The notes below the pieces were generated by a model. That model was not told where the DNA came from and did not search any database. It worked only from the letters and a program-made list of their open reading frames with translations. Shown here one piece after another: positions 30,771 through 42,351 of a DNA stretch of 64,000 bases (positions are counted from its first letter, which is position 1; each line of letters opens with the position of its first letter). The translations under genes and the position numbers were made by a program. Location: positions 45,932 to 109,931 of the forward strand of contig CAJNOL010000631.1 in assembly GCA_905250125.1 (NCBI GenBank), read 5' to 3'. The DNA is from Rotaria sordida. Its lineage: Eukaryota > Rotifera > Eurotatoria > Philodinida > Philodinidae.

Positions 30771-33320
30771 ATGTGGTCTATCTTTCAATATTGTCGATTA
30801 TTGTCTTTCTTAATTATTTACTTGATAATGATTAATGCTCGATCGATTTATAAAGATACTATCAATAGATCGATTGATGATCCTTTTAATAATGTTGATC
30901 GAAATCTATTGATTACTCTTGCTAACTATCGTCATCGATTTGAGAGATCAATGAATTTTAAAAAATTACGATGGACATTTAGTAATTTAAATAGTACAGC
31001 AATATGTGATGCTTGTGATCTTTTAGTACCTGAGGTAAATATTTTCTTTTTTCAAGTGTATTATTTTCAAAAGTTAAATATTTTAGATGCGAACACTTAT
31101 CAGAATTAATCGATCAGATTTAATTGATGATGTTGCTATGCGATTTTGTAAATACTATAAGTTACTTGATCCAAATGTTTGTTTAGGAGCTGTAAATGAA
31201 TATAAAGTAAATCTTCTATTATTGAATATGTGAAATTAAAGATTCGTTTTCACATTAGAATGTTATAATAGAAGTGCTTGTAATGTCTCCACTTACAAAT
31301 AAAGAACTTTGTTCGTTAGCATTCGAATGTCAACCACCACCATATTTCCCTATAGTTGGTTGGAATGTAACGTTTCCTGACAAACCAAAACCAACACCTC
31401 GACCACCACAACCTCCTTCAGTAGGTGACGTTAGAAAACAAAACATATTGAAGATTATTATAAATTTGAATATATATATTCTTCGTATGAATTTAGCCAG
31501 GAGCACCAAAACTAAATGTTCTCCATTTATCTGATATTCATATTGATTTTGCCTACAAACCAGGATCTCAAGCAGATTGTCCTCAACCATTATGTTGTAG
31601 AGAAGGTCAACCTAGTGAGTAATTATTCTATTAAATTTTGATAATTTCTAATCGTTCATGAACAATTTTATAGTACCTAGTCATACAGGTGCTGGTTTCT
31701 GGTAAGATTATTTATCAACATCATACTAAAATATAAGTATATAAACTATTAAAGGGGTGACTATCGAAACTGTGATATTCCCTATTGGACTGCCGAATAT
31801 ATATTAAAATATGCTGCTGAATTAGAAAATGTAATTATAATTTTTCTAATAATTAGGGAGTTGCGAGTCGACATTTTTGTAGGCCTGTAACTTCCTACTA
31901 TTAATACTATCATGTAATCGTTGTATTTTTCAAAGATTGATTTTATATATTATACGGGTGATTTACCAGCTCATAATGTTTGGAATCAATCTCGTACTGA
32001 TCAACTCTATTCCATTAATACTATCAATAATATGTTAGCAACTATTTTTCCAAATAAAACATTTTATTCAGCTGTTGGTAATCATGAAGCTGGTATATAA
32101 CTTTCTTCACATATTCTTCATCATTGTTTGATCTTTTCTTTTGTATAGCTCCATGTAATTTATATCCAACACCAAATATTCGAACGGATAATATATCTTG
32201 GTTATATGAAACATTAGCTGATAATTGGATAAAATTAGGTTTACCAAACGATACACGTGATAGTATTTTACATGGAGCTTTTTATACAACATTAATACGA
32301 CCTGGTTTACGATTAATTTCACTTAATATGAATTATTGTTCGAGAGAAAATTTTTGGTTGCTTATTAATACGACTGATCCACTTGGTCAACTTCAATGGG
32401 TAAGTTTTATAATGATGAAAATATAATCATGAGCAAATCTTGTTTAGTTAATTCAATGGTTACAATATGCTGAAGATCATGAAGAAAAAGTGCATATTAT
32501 TGGTCATCATCCACCACGATCATGTTTAGCATCATGGGGTTGGAATTTTTATAAAATTGTTAATAGGTTATACATTTAGAAGCATCTAGAGCGGTAGCCA
32601 TCCTTCCAATCTTGAAAAATTTTCGTTTTTTCTTGTTGAGTAATTCTCAAAAAAAAAACTTTCGATGGACGACCTCGAAAGATCCCTTTAGATATTAAAA
32701 ATAATCTCATATTATCTATAGAATTTTCTGTTGATCTAGATATGAAAATACGATTGCTGGTCAATTTTATGGACATACACATTATGATGAATTTTTAATG
32801 TTTTATGATGAAATAGATCAGAAACGTCCCGTATCGATGGTTTGATTTTCTTTTTCTTTTGTATTAAACAGATTATAATATTTTTTTTCTACATGACTTT
32901 TAGGCTTATATGGGACCATCGTTGACAACAAGTTCTTATTTAAATCCTGGTTATCGTATCTATTCAATTGATGGTGAATATTCTGGAAGTTCTTATTGGG
33001 TACTTGATCATCGTACAGTAATTATGAATTTAACTGCATCAAATCTGTATAATAAAACAATTTTTATTGATGAATATGATGCTCGTGATGCATATCAAAT
33101 GGAAAATTTATTTCCTAATGACTGGAATAATCTTGTAGAAAAATTAAAAAATGATTTAGATGGTTCATTAATGAGTTTAGTTTATCAATATTATACTAAA
33201 TCATATGCTAATGGAAATCAATGTGATCATATTTGTCGTCGTGGACTTTTATGTAGTTTTATAAATGCTCGAGAAAATAATCCACATGGATGTGATTCTA
33301 TTCCACCGTTTGTTTTATAA
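30771..33320 (+). CDS. SMPD1: Acid sphingomyelinase-like phosphodiesterase, tandem copy B
   Basis: Paralogue of the gene 143 bases upstream. Exons: 30771-31034, 31087-31206, 31259-31420, 31497-31614, 31674-31701, 31755-31830, 31936-32092, 32149-32399, 32448-32566, 32740-32839, 32904-33320; 603 aa. Ten of the eleven exon lengths equal copy A; the last differs by one codon. Signal peptide, saposin-B cysteines, Pro-rich linker and phosphatase motifs are present: [19 protein letters not shown], a GHHPP-type loop, and GHTHYDE, which fits the human GHTH motif better than copy A does. Most exons differ clearly from copy A, but exons 7-9 and the introns between them are almost identical, consistent with gene conversion. 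The intron before exon 10 is longer (173 bases) than in copy A. Confidence 0.93.
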
Positions 33321-33659
33321 ATCATAATGCTTTCTATTTTGTATAATTTATTTTCTATATATATATATGTATTTATTTCTGATCAATAATATTTTTTTTT
33401 TTATCTAAAAACTTTTGATCACACTCGTTCTTTTTCTTTCTCCTATCTGAACAATTTTATACTATATTACATAAAGAAGATTTCGACAATAAAACAAAAA
33501 GAAAACATATAATCGATTGAATAATATAAGAATTAATTGAGTAAATACACATGGCTATAGAAGATTTACCGGAAGAAATCACCTGAATAACAAAAAGAAA
33601 AGAAAAAGCCTTAATTGACAAATATATATTAAATAAAAAGAAGTATATCGATCCTTCTC
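33321..33659. other. Spacer between convergent genes
   Basis: Short AT-rich spacer between the stop of sphingomyelinase-like copy B (plus) and the stop of the Ser/Asn-rich protein gene (minus). It holds a (TA)n tract near 33356 and presumably both 3' UTRs. No further gene seen. Confidence 0.6.
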
Positions 33660-34577
33660 TTATCGTCGAATTTTAAAATTAGGTGCTTGTGATAAACGTG
33701 TATAATTATTAGTTCGTAAAATTGGACGACCAATTGAATTAACTTGAAAACGTTCTCGTGTACATTGAAATGGTGTACTAAACACAGGTCGTGATTGTTG
33801 ATAAACATTTATTAATGAATTTCTAGAATATGGTTGACATGAATTTGGAATAAAAAATTGATTAGTTGGATAAGTTTGTGGAATACGAAATGATGGTATT
33901 GTTTTTTCTAAAATATAAAAAAGAAAATTAATGTCTTTGAAACTTTCTATTCAAACTTGTTTGTATTTGAGTTGAAATTGATTGATTAAGTTTTTGTTGA
34001 ACAATTGATGATGATGATGATGATGATGATGATATTTGCTGTGGATAATTATAATTGCCCAGTAAATGTGTTGTTGAACTATTATTTGTTGATGAATGAT
34101 TATAAAATGGATGATAAGTTAATAATTCTAAATCATTATTTGTTTTATGAATTATTGGTTCATCAATTGAAGAAAAACGAAAATTATCATAAATAGACAT
34201 TGTTGATGATTTAATAGATGAATTAAATGTTGGAATCTAGATAGATCATTAAATTTTAATTCTTTTTATTTTTCTATTTTAAAAACACACCTCAAAAGAA
34301 TTATTATTTTCTTCTATATTTCTCGAAGTAAAATCCATATTCATTCGTTGTAATGATAATAATGATGATTTCATTTGAGTTGATGTATTTGATGGTTGTC
34401 CAATCTTACGTTCTGCCTAAAGTATCGAAAAGAAAAAACGTTTTTTTTTTTCGTTTATTGCATTTGTTTATTTACTCCAATTGGTTTAAGATTTGCAAAA
34501 ACAAAATTTGGTATAGGATATTGATTTTCTTGTAATAATAACAATTCATCCACACTTGGATCTATTGATGTTGTCAT
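33660..34577 (-). CDS. Unrecognised Ser/Asn/Gln-rich protein, 251 aa
   Basis: Four exons, 34476-34577, 34291-34416, 33957-34236 and 33660-33907, join in one frame with GT-AG introns. The start ATG at 34577 is the one nearest the conserved-looking beginning MTTSIDPSVDELLLLQENQY; a longer upstream frame begins with low-complexity codons and is less likely. The protein has no signal peptide or membrane segment. A run of Ser encoded by a repeated trinucleotide lies in exon 3, and the C-terminal third is basic, ending in KIRR. It looks largely disordered. I do not recognise a family. It is convergent with the sphingomyelinase-like pair. The even splicing and lack of stops argue for a real gene. 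Confidence 0.6.
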
Positions 34578-36405
34578 TGTTTTGCCGATGATTACAACAA
34601 TTATTCGACTTGTATATATATATATATGATATATAAACACAATTGATTGTCAGTCTGAGGAAATAATTAATCAAATCATGTTTTTTCTTGTTCGACTAAT
34701 TAGATACGAGAACAACTGACGATAACATAAAAACTATTTCTCATGACGATAATATATATGCGATGGATGTTCAATATAAATAATTATATATAAAGAAAGA
34801 AAACAAACACGCGCCATGGAAATCAATATTCAATATGTCCACAATCGTTGAAATGAGATTAGAATTACGAAACGATATTTTTGAAACTAGGAGATTTCTT
34901 CAAAAAAAACAAAATACTCAGAAGTTCACCAGAAAATTTTGTTTTTTCGAAAAACCAAAAAGCATTTAGTGGTATTCTCGTTCACAGAAGTGCTTGTTAC
35001 TTTCTTCTAATAAAGTAATGATAGTAAAATTTACTGACAAGCTATATAAATGAAAAAGAAATATGATCATACGTATTGTATATTATTAATTTTTTCATAT
35101 TTGTCGATGAGAATATACAGACCAAATAAGTATACGAAAACAATAAGTTATTTAGTGTATTATGCGTGACACTTTTGCAGAGTATTTTTCTAATAACTAG
35201 ATTTGTTTCAAAAAATAAGTGATTTTTCATTTTGTTTCAACTATGTATTCCATAAAAATTTCATTCGACAAAAAATAGATTCGCAAAAGGCATCTAAGGC
35301 AAGTATAGAAAAAGTAAATTGAGCTAATTTTTGTATATAAGATACATTTTTACCTCTAAAAAGATAAGCTTACAACTAGTCCCATTTGATTAACGGATAT
35401 TTCTTATGTTCTCTATGAAGTCTAACGTCACACTATGATGTTAGTTCATTTTTCTTGTTGGTTAAACATGTCTCTAACGAGGGAATGTTTTTAACTGATC
35501 AGTCACTTTTGAATTCAAACTCTGCATAAGATAGGTCCCCTTAGGCCTTCTGTACAGAGTTATAGGTATCATACTAGAATTTTAGCGTCTGGTATAATAT
35601 ATACCATCATTCGATTTGTTCGTATTTACTATGTCAGACGTTAAAATTCCAGTAAAATATCTATAATACTGGATAGAAGGCCTAAGGAGACTTATCCTTG
35701 TGACATTTTTATATCACACTAGATTCTATCGTATGTACTGAGTCCGAATTCAAAAGCAATTAATCAATTGAAAACGTTCCCTCTTAGGAGTCCAAATGAA
35801 GGAAAAACAACAAACAGAAGAAATCGGAAGAACATTTTACAAAGCAGCTCCTAGTGCCACGAGAAAGGTTCAAAAACCAAGGTTCTCCTGGGCAAATCAG
35901 GAGGTTTGGTAACCATAAATGAGACGTTCATTAGAAATTATAATATGCATCATATTTCTCGGACTTGTCAATTAAATAATCATTCACAACATAGCTTCAT
36001 ATGATATCCTAAGATTCCAATTTCTTTAGTTATTTGATAATTTGCACATAAACGTCATCAAAAATATTTTCACTCATTTTCTAATTGATTTATTAATTAT
36101 ATTTTCGATTTTTTTGTTGTTGAAAAACAATCGTATTGATTCAATGTCCTTTCAAATAACTTAACCATTTAAATAAGACTAAAATTATATTTTTATTATT
36201 TGAAATACAGCAGTAAAAAGAAATGAACAAGAGACAATTGCACTGCATAAAGACGAAATTAAAGTAGCGCGACCAACGTGGCACATTTCTATTCTTATTT
36301 CTTCTCGAATGAGTAGAAAATAAAGTTAAAAAGAAAAATCACGCATAATACAAATACAATAACATTCAAAAAAACAAAAACAAACGAAAAGAAAAAGAAA
36401 GAATA
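34578..36405. other. Intergenic with a foldback repeat
   Basis: Spacer between the Ser/Asn-rich gene and the CLIC gene. The main content is the inverted repeat at 35478-35785, listed separately. No coding exon with family motifs was found. Confidence 0.6.
35478..35785. repeat. 0.3-kb inverted repeat, MITE-like, family member 1
   Basis: Left arm begins GAGGGAATGTTTTTAACTGA; the right end, read on the opposite strand, begins AGGGAACGTTTTCAATTGAT. The arms stay complementary inward through CTTTTGAATTC, CCTTAGGCCTTCT and ATTTTA(G/A)CGTCTG. The centre is near 35610-35630. No coding capacity. The termini resemble those of the element at 42564-42842. Confidence 0.8.
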
Positions 36406-37319
36406 TTAATGAAAATGTTTGTAAACTGCTATAGGTACATCAAGAGAATATTTTGGTTCTTCTTTTGTTAATTGTAAATATTCTTTTGGTGATGTTTCAT
36501 GACGAATCCAATGTAGAACAATTTCTTGATCTGATGGACAAGATTTAACAAAAGCTTCATGTTCATAAGCTGAACCAAGATAACGCCATAATGATGAATA
36601 TTCAACTGGAATTGATAAATGAAGAAGATAATCAGCAGCAACACGAATATGTTGTAATTTAGGCCATAATGAACAATCAAGACCTGTTATTTCATTTCCA
36701 CACATATATTTTGTTCCTCGTTGTCGAAGAAATGTATTAATTTTTTCTAATTCATCTAATAATAATTGTGGATTATTTGTTACATCTTTAATTAAATAAG
36801 TAAAACGTGTAAAAACATTTGATTGAACTTTAAATGCTTCAGAATCTTGTCTTGATAATTTATAATTTGTAAATGATGAATCAAGATAATCTTCAATATC
36901 ATCAATATCATTTAAAAAAATATCACCATGTACAAGTGTTGGTAATTTTTTTGATATTTCTTTAAATTCTTTTGGTGGATTTTTACGATTTATTGTTATG
37001 ACATCAAAATTAAAATCATTTTCAATTTCACATTTTATTAATAATTTAAGAAATACATCATGACAAAATGGACATGCACCTTTTGATCGACCATCTCGAC
37101 CAGCTATAGAAGAAACATAATAATAATAATAATAATAATAATATTATGACACTATTCAATTCTTTTCTTCTTACCTTTGATAAATAAATGAACTTTTTGA
37201 TCATCTCCATCAGTTAATAAACTGCGCTAGAAATACAAGAAAATTAAAAATGATTTCTGATTTAAAAAAAAAGACTCGCTTACAGGATCAAACTGTTCCT
37301 TCTCACTTTCCTCTGACAT
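36406..37319 (-). CDS. CLIC: Chloride intracellular channel (CLIC/EXC-4) family protein
   Basis: Glutathione-transferase-fold protein of the CLIC family, which exists in soluble and membrane-associated forms and acts in tubulogenesis and redox signalling. Exons: 37284-37319, 37175-37226 and 36406-37103; 261 aa, in frame. An N-terminal thioredoxin-like domain carries GACPFCHDVF, the CLIC redox/insertion motif with its reactive cysteine. It continues with FDVITINRKNPP and LPTLVHGDIF. The helical C-terminal domain has KYMCGNEITGLDCSLWPKLQ, corresponding to the CLIC signature before the last helices. There is no CLIC2-type foot loop. The length is typical. The start gives a short acidic N-terminus. 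Confidence 0.92.
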
Positions 37320-40300
37320 AGCTAACTATCTTCTTTTTTTTCTTTGTAATATGCGTACGAGTGTGTTGGAAATATCGGTAACAAATTAAAGCTGCATGAT
37401 GATAAAAAAAAGCTCGCTGATCACAACGACGACAACTAAATGTCTTTTTCTTTTCTTTGTTCGATACTAAGAGTGTTCTCATCTGCATACTGACACTCGT
37501 GTAAAATGAGAAAAAAAAAACGAGAAGAATAAGTAATACAGCCTGTTCTTTTCTTTGTTTTATATCTATTTAACTACATGTAGTTTCTAGGTTAAAAAAA
37601 AAAAAGAAGGAAGAATATGTCTATTCAGTTTATAATTTAAATTAATAGACAAAGAAAAGAATAGAAATAATTGATCTCGAAGAAGGAACATGACATTATT
37701 TTAATTTTACTAGATTTCAGTTTATATTTGGTTGATATGTATTAACTTACTCTCGATGAAGCTTTGTTCTGCATGATGGGCCACATGAACGGTGATCAAA
37801 TGAATTTATCTCAATATGAGAGGATAAATGAAAGACAAGCGAGAAGAAAAAAAAGAAAGAAGGCCAACGAGGCTCAAGTTATATAACTATATTTATATGC
37901 TTCTCATACATCTAGTTATAACACATCGTCAAGATTTTGATTAATAAACAGCAAATAAATAAACTCACTGGAATCGGATGAAGTTGATTTGTATAAAGTA
38001 TTGATCTTGGTAAAAGAATAACTTGCATTATTGTTTCGTATTAATCAAATCAATTAGAACGTGATAGCCTTTGGATTCTTTTTTTTATTATTCATATATG
38101 TCTATCTTTATGCACACAAGAGTGAGTTAGTAAATGTATTCAAAATTAGATCTACATACATATAAAAACGAATGCACCTCATCCATTGAACATAATGTAC
38201 ACTTTCTCTTTACTATGCTATTTACTCACGACTTCTCTTTTTTTTTCTCTTTTATTGGAAGTGATTAGAGTTCTTCTTCTTCTTCTTCTTCTTCGCTCTA
38301 TCCTTTTGCCCTATGGACATCATTTTTTTTTGGTACTTCTTTCTTTTTCTCTTTCTCTTATTCTGACCATTTATCCTATTGATAAATTGTAGAATGATAA
38401 TAATTGCCTTGTGAATTGAGTTCGACACCTTTTCGAATACACGAAAAATAAAGAAATGCTTATGATACGGCTTCTTTTATTTCATGATATGAAAGAATTT
38501 CATTTGGCCTTTGTCGACAATCGTACCGTGCATTTGATTATTCACCTTCGCATTTAATACCGTAACAAGAACGTATCAAATAAAAGCTGAGTTCAATGTA
38601 CATGTACACATTTGTACAAAGAGCAAGTAAAAGGACAAATGAACTCATCTTATCATTTGATAATGTTGATGAAAATGATAGAATAAGAAAAAGAGAATAA
38701 GATGAATACGAGAATAATAATTGAACATATCAATTTTATTATTCATTTTCAATGAAAAACTTTCTCTTTGATGAGAAAATGTTTGACATTATTTAGAAAA
38801 ACAAAATTATCATTCAGTATTGACAATAAATCAATAAACTTCAAGTGCAACTACTTGAACAAACGTTGGTCATCATTGTATAAATACTACTAGACTTTTA
38901 AAGTAACAATGAAATAATACATTATAAATCATTTTCATCAATCATCAAAAAAAAAATAAATTCTAGAGTAACTCATGCGATGAAATTTTTGACGTTTATA
39001 TCAAGTAGACAATTGAACTATTTCTTTTCAAACTTGAATTTTATTTACAATAGTTTCACATATTTATTTTAATAATCAATATATGTAGATAAATTTCTTA
39101 TATAACACAAAATATAAGTAGACTAAAACCAACATTAAAGTATAGTAGAAAGATAGTCGTAATTCAGAAATCAATCAAGATTAATATATGTTAACAGTTA
39201 ATGATGAAAAATCATCAAACATTAATGAAGTTAATCAATCACAATAATAATGTTGAAGTATTATATCAATTTCTGATATAGTTGGTGATCCATTCATGAG
39301 ATATGTTTACTAAAGTTCAGTTATGTAATTGTATGCTTATAATGTCAGTAACGTGCAATAAAATTTTTTTTAATAACTTCACTCTAAATATTTAGAGAAA
39401 AAAAAAGAGAAATTTCAAATAGTCTTAAAATTCGAATATCTTGAAACGAATTAGATTTAGATATTATGAATTTCTTCGCTTGAAATTGCTTAAAGTATTA
39501 ATTTATGAGAAAAATAACGTAATGTTTGAAAAATGAAAAAAAAAATTGAAAGTGATTGAATTATGAAACTCGATAAAAAAGAATACTTCTAATACATATA
39601 AGTATCGGTGTCAATAGTTCGATAAAGAAATTTACATAAGAATAACGACTTTTAAATTCAATTTTTGTTTAAAAAGAAAAGGTTAAAATTCTATCTATCA
39701 ATTGAACTTTAACTTTCAGTGATAAAGAAATTTTTGTGTCTTATGAATGACTAGAATCTAGACTATATATGTTTCGAACAACTATTGTTTTATAAGTAAT
39801 GTTTTCATATGAATTGAATAATAATTATCAAACGATTTAAATGATTCATTCATCAGTACTTTTTAGAAGAAAAGAAAAAAATGAAATTGTCCTTATGAAA
39901 ATTTAAATCAAGGACAAACTTCATTTTATACATTGCTCACTTTTTTAAATGGCGGCAAAATATGTTAATCGATGTGAAATTTTGTTTTAGTTATCAATAA
40001 CAAAAAAATTTCTTTTATTCCCTATTTTTGTTTAACAAAACATACATGAACGAAACAGAACAAAAATGGATGTAACAGACATTCGTTTCACTGATTATTT
40101 CGTAAACATACTTCGTTTTGTACGTATGCAAAATCGCTCTTTTCTTTTTTCTTCGTCTATCAAAGTCTTCATTTTAATGCATTAAAGCCATTTCGCTTCT
40201 TTTTTATCGCCTACACAAGTAATGAAATGGCAGTAACTGTTTGAGTAGATTGTGTCACAGCAACAATTGCACACAACAATAAGTAATTTAAACATCAAGA

Positions 40301-40440
40301 ATTCTTTCAAGTCTAAGCTTATATTGAAATTTTGTTTCTTTGTTAAAGAATATATTATTATTAATGGTGTAAGATAAAAAAAGAATTTATTAATAAATGA
40401 GAATTAAATGATTATTTATATTGATTTTTTTTTTCTTTAG
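37320..40440. other. Intergenic; likely contains the missing 5' exon of the PLAC8 gene
   Basis: AT-rich spacer between the divergent CLIC and PLAC8 genes. It contains (TTC)n at about 38271-38294. The first coding exon of the PLAC8 gene must lie somewhere here, but it could not be identified because it is short. No other gene is supported. Confidence 0.5.
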
Positions 40441-40966
40441 AACAATACGAACACAACCAACTGGAGATGTTTGGACATTTGAAAATGAATGGAGTAATGG
40501 AATATGTGGTTGTTGTACCGATCTTGGAACTTGTATAAAAGAAAAAAAAATCGATAACAGACGTAATAAAAATATGTTGTCTGTTGTTTCTTTTTTTTAA
40601 GGTTGTTTTGCTTATTGGTGTTGTCCATGTTTTATGTGTAAATTACATGCACGAACTAATGAATGTTTATGTACTGGATGTTTACCGGGAGGTAAATTCA
40701 TTGAATTTAAAAAGAAAACTTATCTGTTTTATCTTTGTTTATAGCAAATACGGGATTGAGAACGAAAATTCGAACAGGTTTTCGAATTCGGGTATAAAAA
40801 AAAAAAAAGAAATAATAATAAAATTCTTTCAAAATATAAATAATTTATTGTTTGAAAATTTTTATTTTTATAGGGAGCAGTATGTGGTGACACATGTGCA
40901 ATGTGTTTTTGTCCATGTTGTTCTATTATACAAATGTATAATGAACTAGAATTTCAAGGACTATGA
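40441..40966 (+). CDS. PLAC8/cornifelin-family cysteine-rich protein, 5' end not found
   Basis: Four exons are visible: 40441-40532, 40602-40691, 40745-40791 and 40874-40966. They keep one frame and end at TGA. The protein shows the full PLAC8 order: TGDVWTFENEWSNGICGCC, FAYWCCPCFMCKLHARTNEC, a short basic loop, then GDTCAMCFCPCCSIIQMYNE and a short tail. The family comprises small membrane-associated Cys-rich proteins (PLAC8, cornifelin, plant FWL/PCR) linked to metal handling, cell size or differentiation. The function here is not known. The first exon here begins mid-codon after a pyrimidine tract and AG, so an upstream coding exon exists but was not recognised. The gene ends 180 bases before the Kir channel. 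Confidence 0.85.
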
Positions 40967-41146
40967 TATACAGATACATGTAATTTTCTTTTTTCTTATA
41001 AATTAATAATAAATAAGTCTATGTATCGGTGAGCACATGATATTTTTATGCATGAATGATTTATCGATGAATAGAGTAAGCAAGCAAAAAAAAAAAAAGA
41101 ATGACATCATCATATAATGCATTGACAGTTTGTGTATCTGTTAATA

Positions 41147-42351
41147 ATGGCTTCGTTTTTTACTCCAAAAGGTTTATGGGAGCCTGATAGACTTGTATGT
41201 AAGTCAGGTCGTGTTGATTTTTTTATTCGACATCGACCATTTGTTTGGAGTCGAACATGTGCAGATTGGTATTCAAATTTAATTTCATCGAGATGGATAT
41301 CTGTATTATCATTAATAATGGCAGTATTTTTACTTAGTTGGACATTTTTTGCTGTTGTTTGGTATATACTTGCTTTATATAATGGAGATTTTTTACCTGA
41401 TCATCTACGTCCAAATACAAATCATCGTCCATGTCTTGTTAATGTTGGAAATAGTTTTTTAGCTTTTTTTCTTTTTTCATTAGAAACACAACATACAATT
41501 GGTTATGGATATAGACATGTTAATGATGAATGTAAAGCTGGAGTTATTTTATTAATGATTCAATCAGCTAGTGGTGCTTTAATAACAATTTATGTTGGTG
41601 GTATTGTTTTTAATAAATTAGCAAGACCAAAACAACGAATGAAAGTATTAACATTTAGTGAACGAGCAGTTGTTGCACCACGTGATGGACAATTATGTTT
41701 TATGTTTAAAGTTGGTGCGTTCTATGTTTATTAGTTTATTTAAAGTCAACAAACAAAAAAAATCATTTTGTATTTATTTATTTTTTTGTTGTAGGAAATA
41801 ATATTGTTACTCAATTAACACGTCCTGCTATTCGAGTTATTTATTATAAATTACAACCAAAATCTTCAGGTGAAATAGTACCAATTGAAAATTTTGATAT
41901 GCCTGTACATCCTTCAAATACAAATTTAATGTTATTATGTCCATTAGTTATTGAACATAAAATTGATCAATCATCACCACTTTATCCTGTATCACCAACA
42001 AAACTTTATAATTCAGATGGTAATGGTGCTGATGCATTTGAAATTGTTGTTATTATTGAAGGAACAATGGAAACAACTGGTGATGCATGTCAATATCGAA
42101 CTAGTTATAAACCACGAGAAATTCTTTGGGGTTTTCGTTTTAAACAAACTAGTTTTACATTAGAAAATGGTAAAATTAATTTTGATATGACAACATTTGA
42201 AGAATTTGAACCAGTTAATATGGATGGATATGTAGGAATAGGTAAAGGACCAAAATTATTTGCACCAGATTTATCAAATAAAATTCATCCACGAAGAAAA
42301 CGAAGAAAATTTACTTCGATAAATGAATCACCAATACGTGTTAATGCATAA
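41147..42351 (+). CDS. Inward-rectifier potassium channel (Kir)
   Basis: Plasma-membrane K+ channel subunit expected to form tetramers. Two exons, 41147-41714 and 41795-42351, give 374 aa. The start is ATG at 41147 (MASFFTPKG). Order: cytosolic N-terminus with the slide-helix region, M1 (WISVLSLIMAVFLLSWTFF), turret, pore helix, selectivity filter TIGYGYR flanked by the two extracellular cysteines, M2 (VILLMIQSASGALITIYVGG), then the Kir cytoplasmic domain starting LARPKQRMKVLTFSERAV, with APRDGQLCFMFKVGN and YKPREILWGFRF. The M2 rectification-controller position carries Thr instead of Asp/Glu/Asn. The PKQR stretch replaces the usual PKKR of the PIP2 site. The C-terminus ends in a basic cluster (RRKRRK). 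Confidence 0.93.

Noticed and set aside
29519..32322. Minus-strand open frames repeated in both sphingomyelinase-like genes
   Set aside because: Antisense shadows of exon 8; they look conserved only because the two genes share a converted tract.
34005..34196. Poly-Met plus-strand open frame
   Set aside because: Antisense of the Ser-run codons in the minus-strand gene at 33660-34577.
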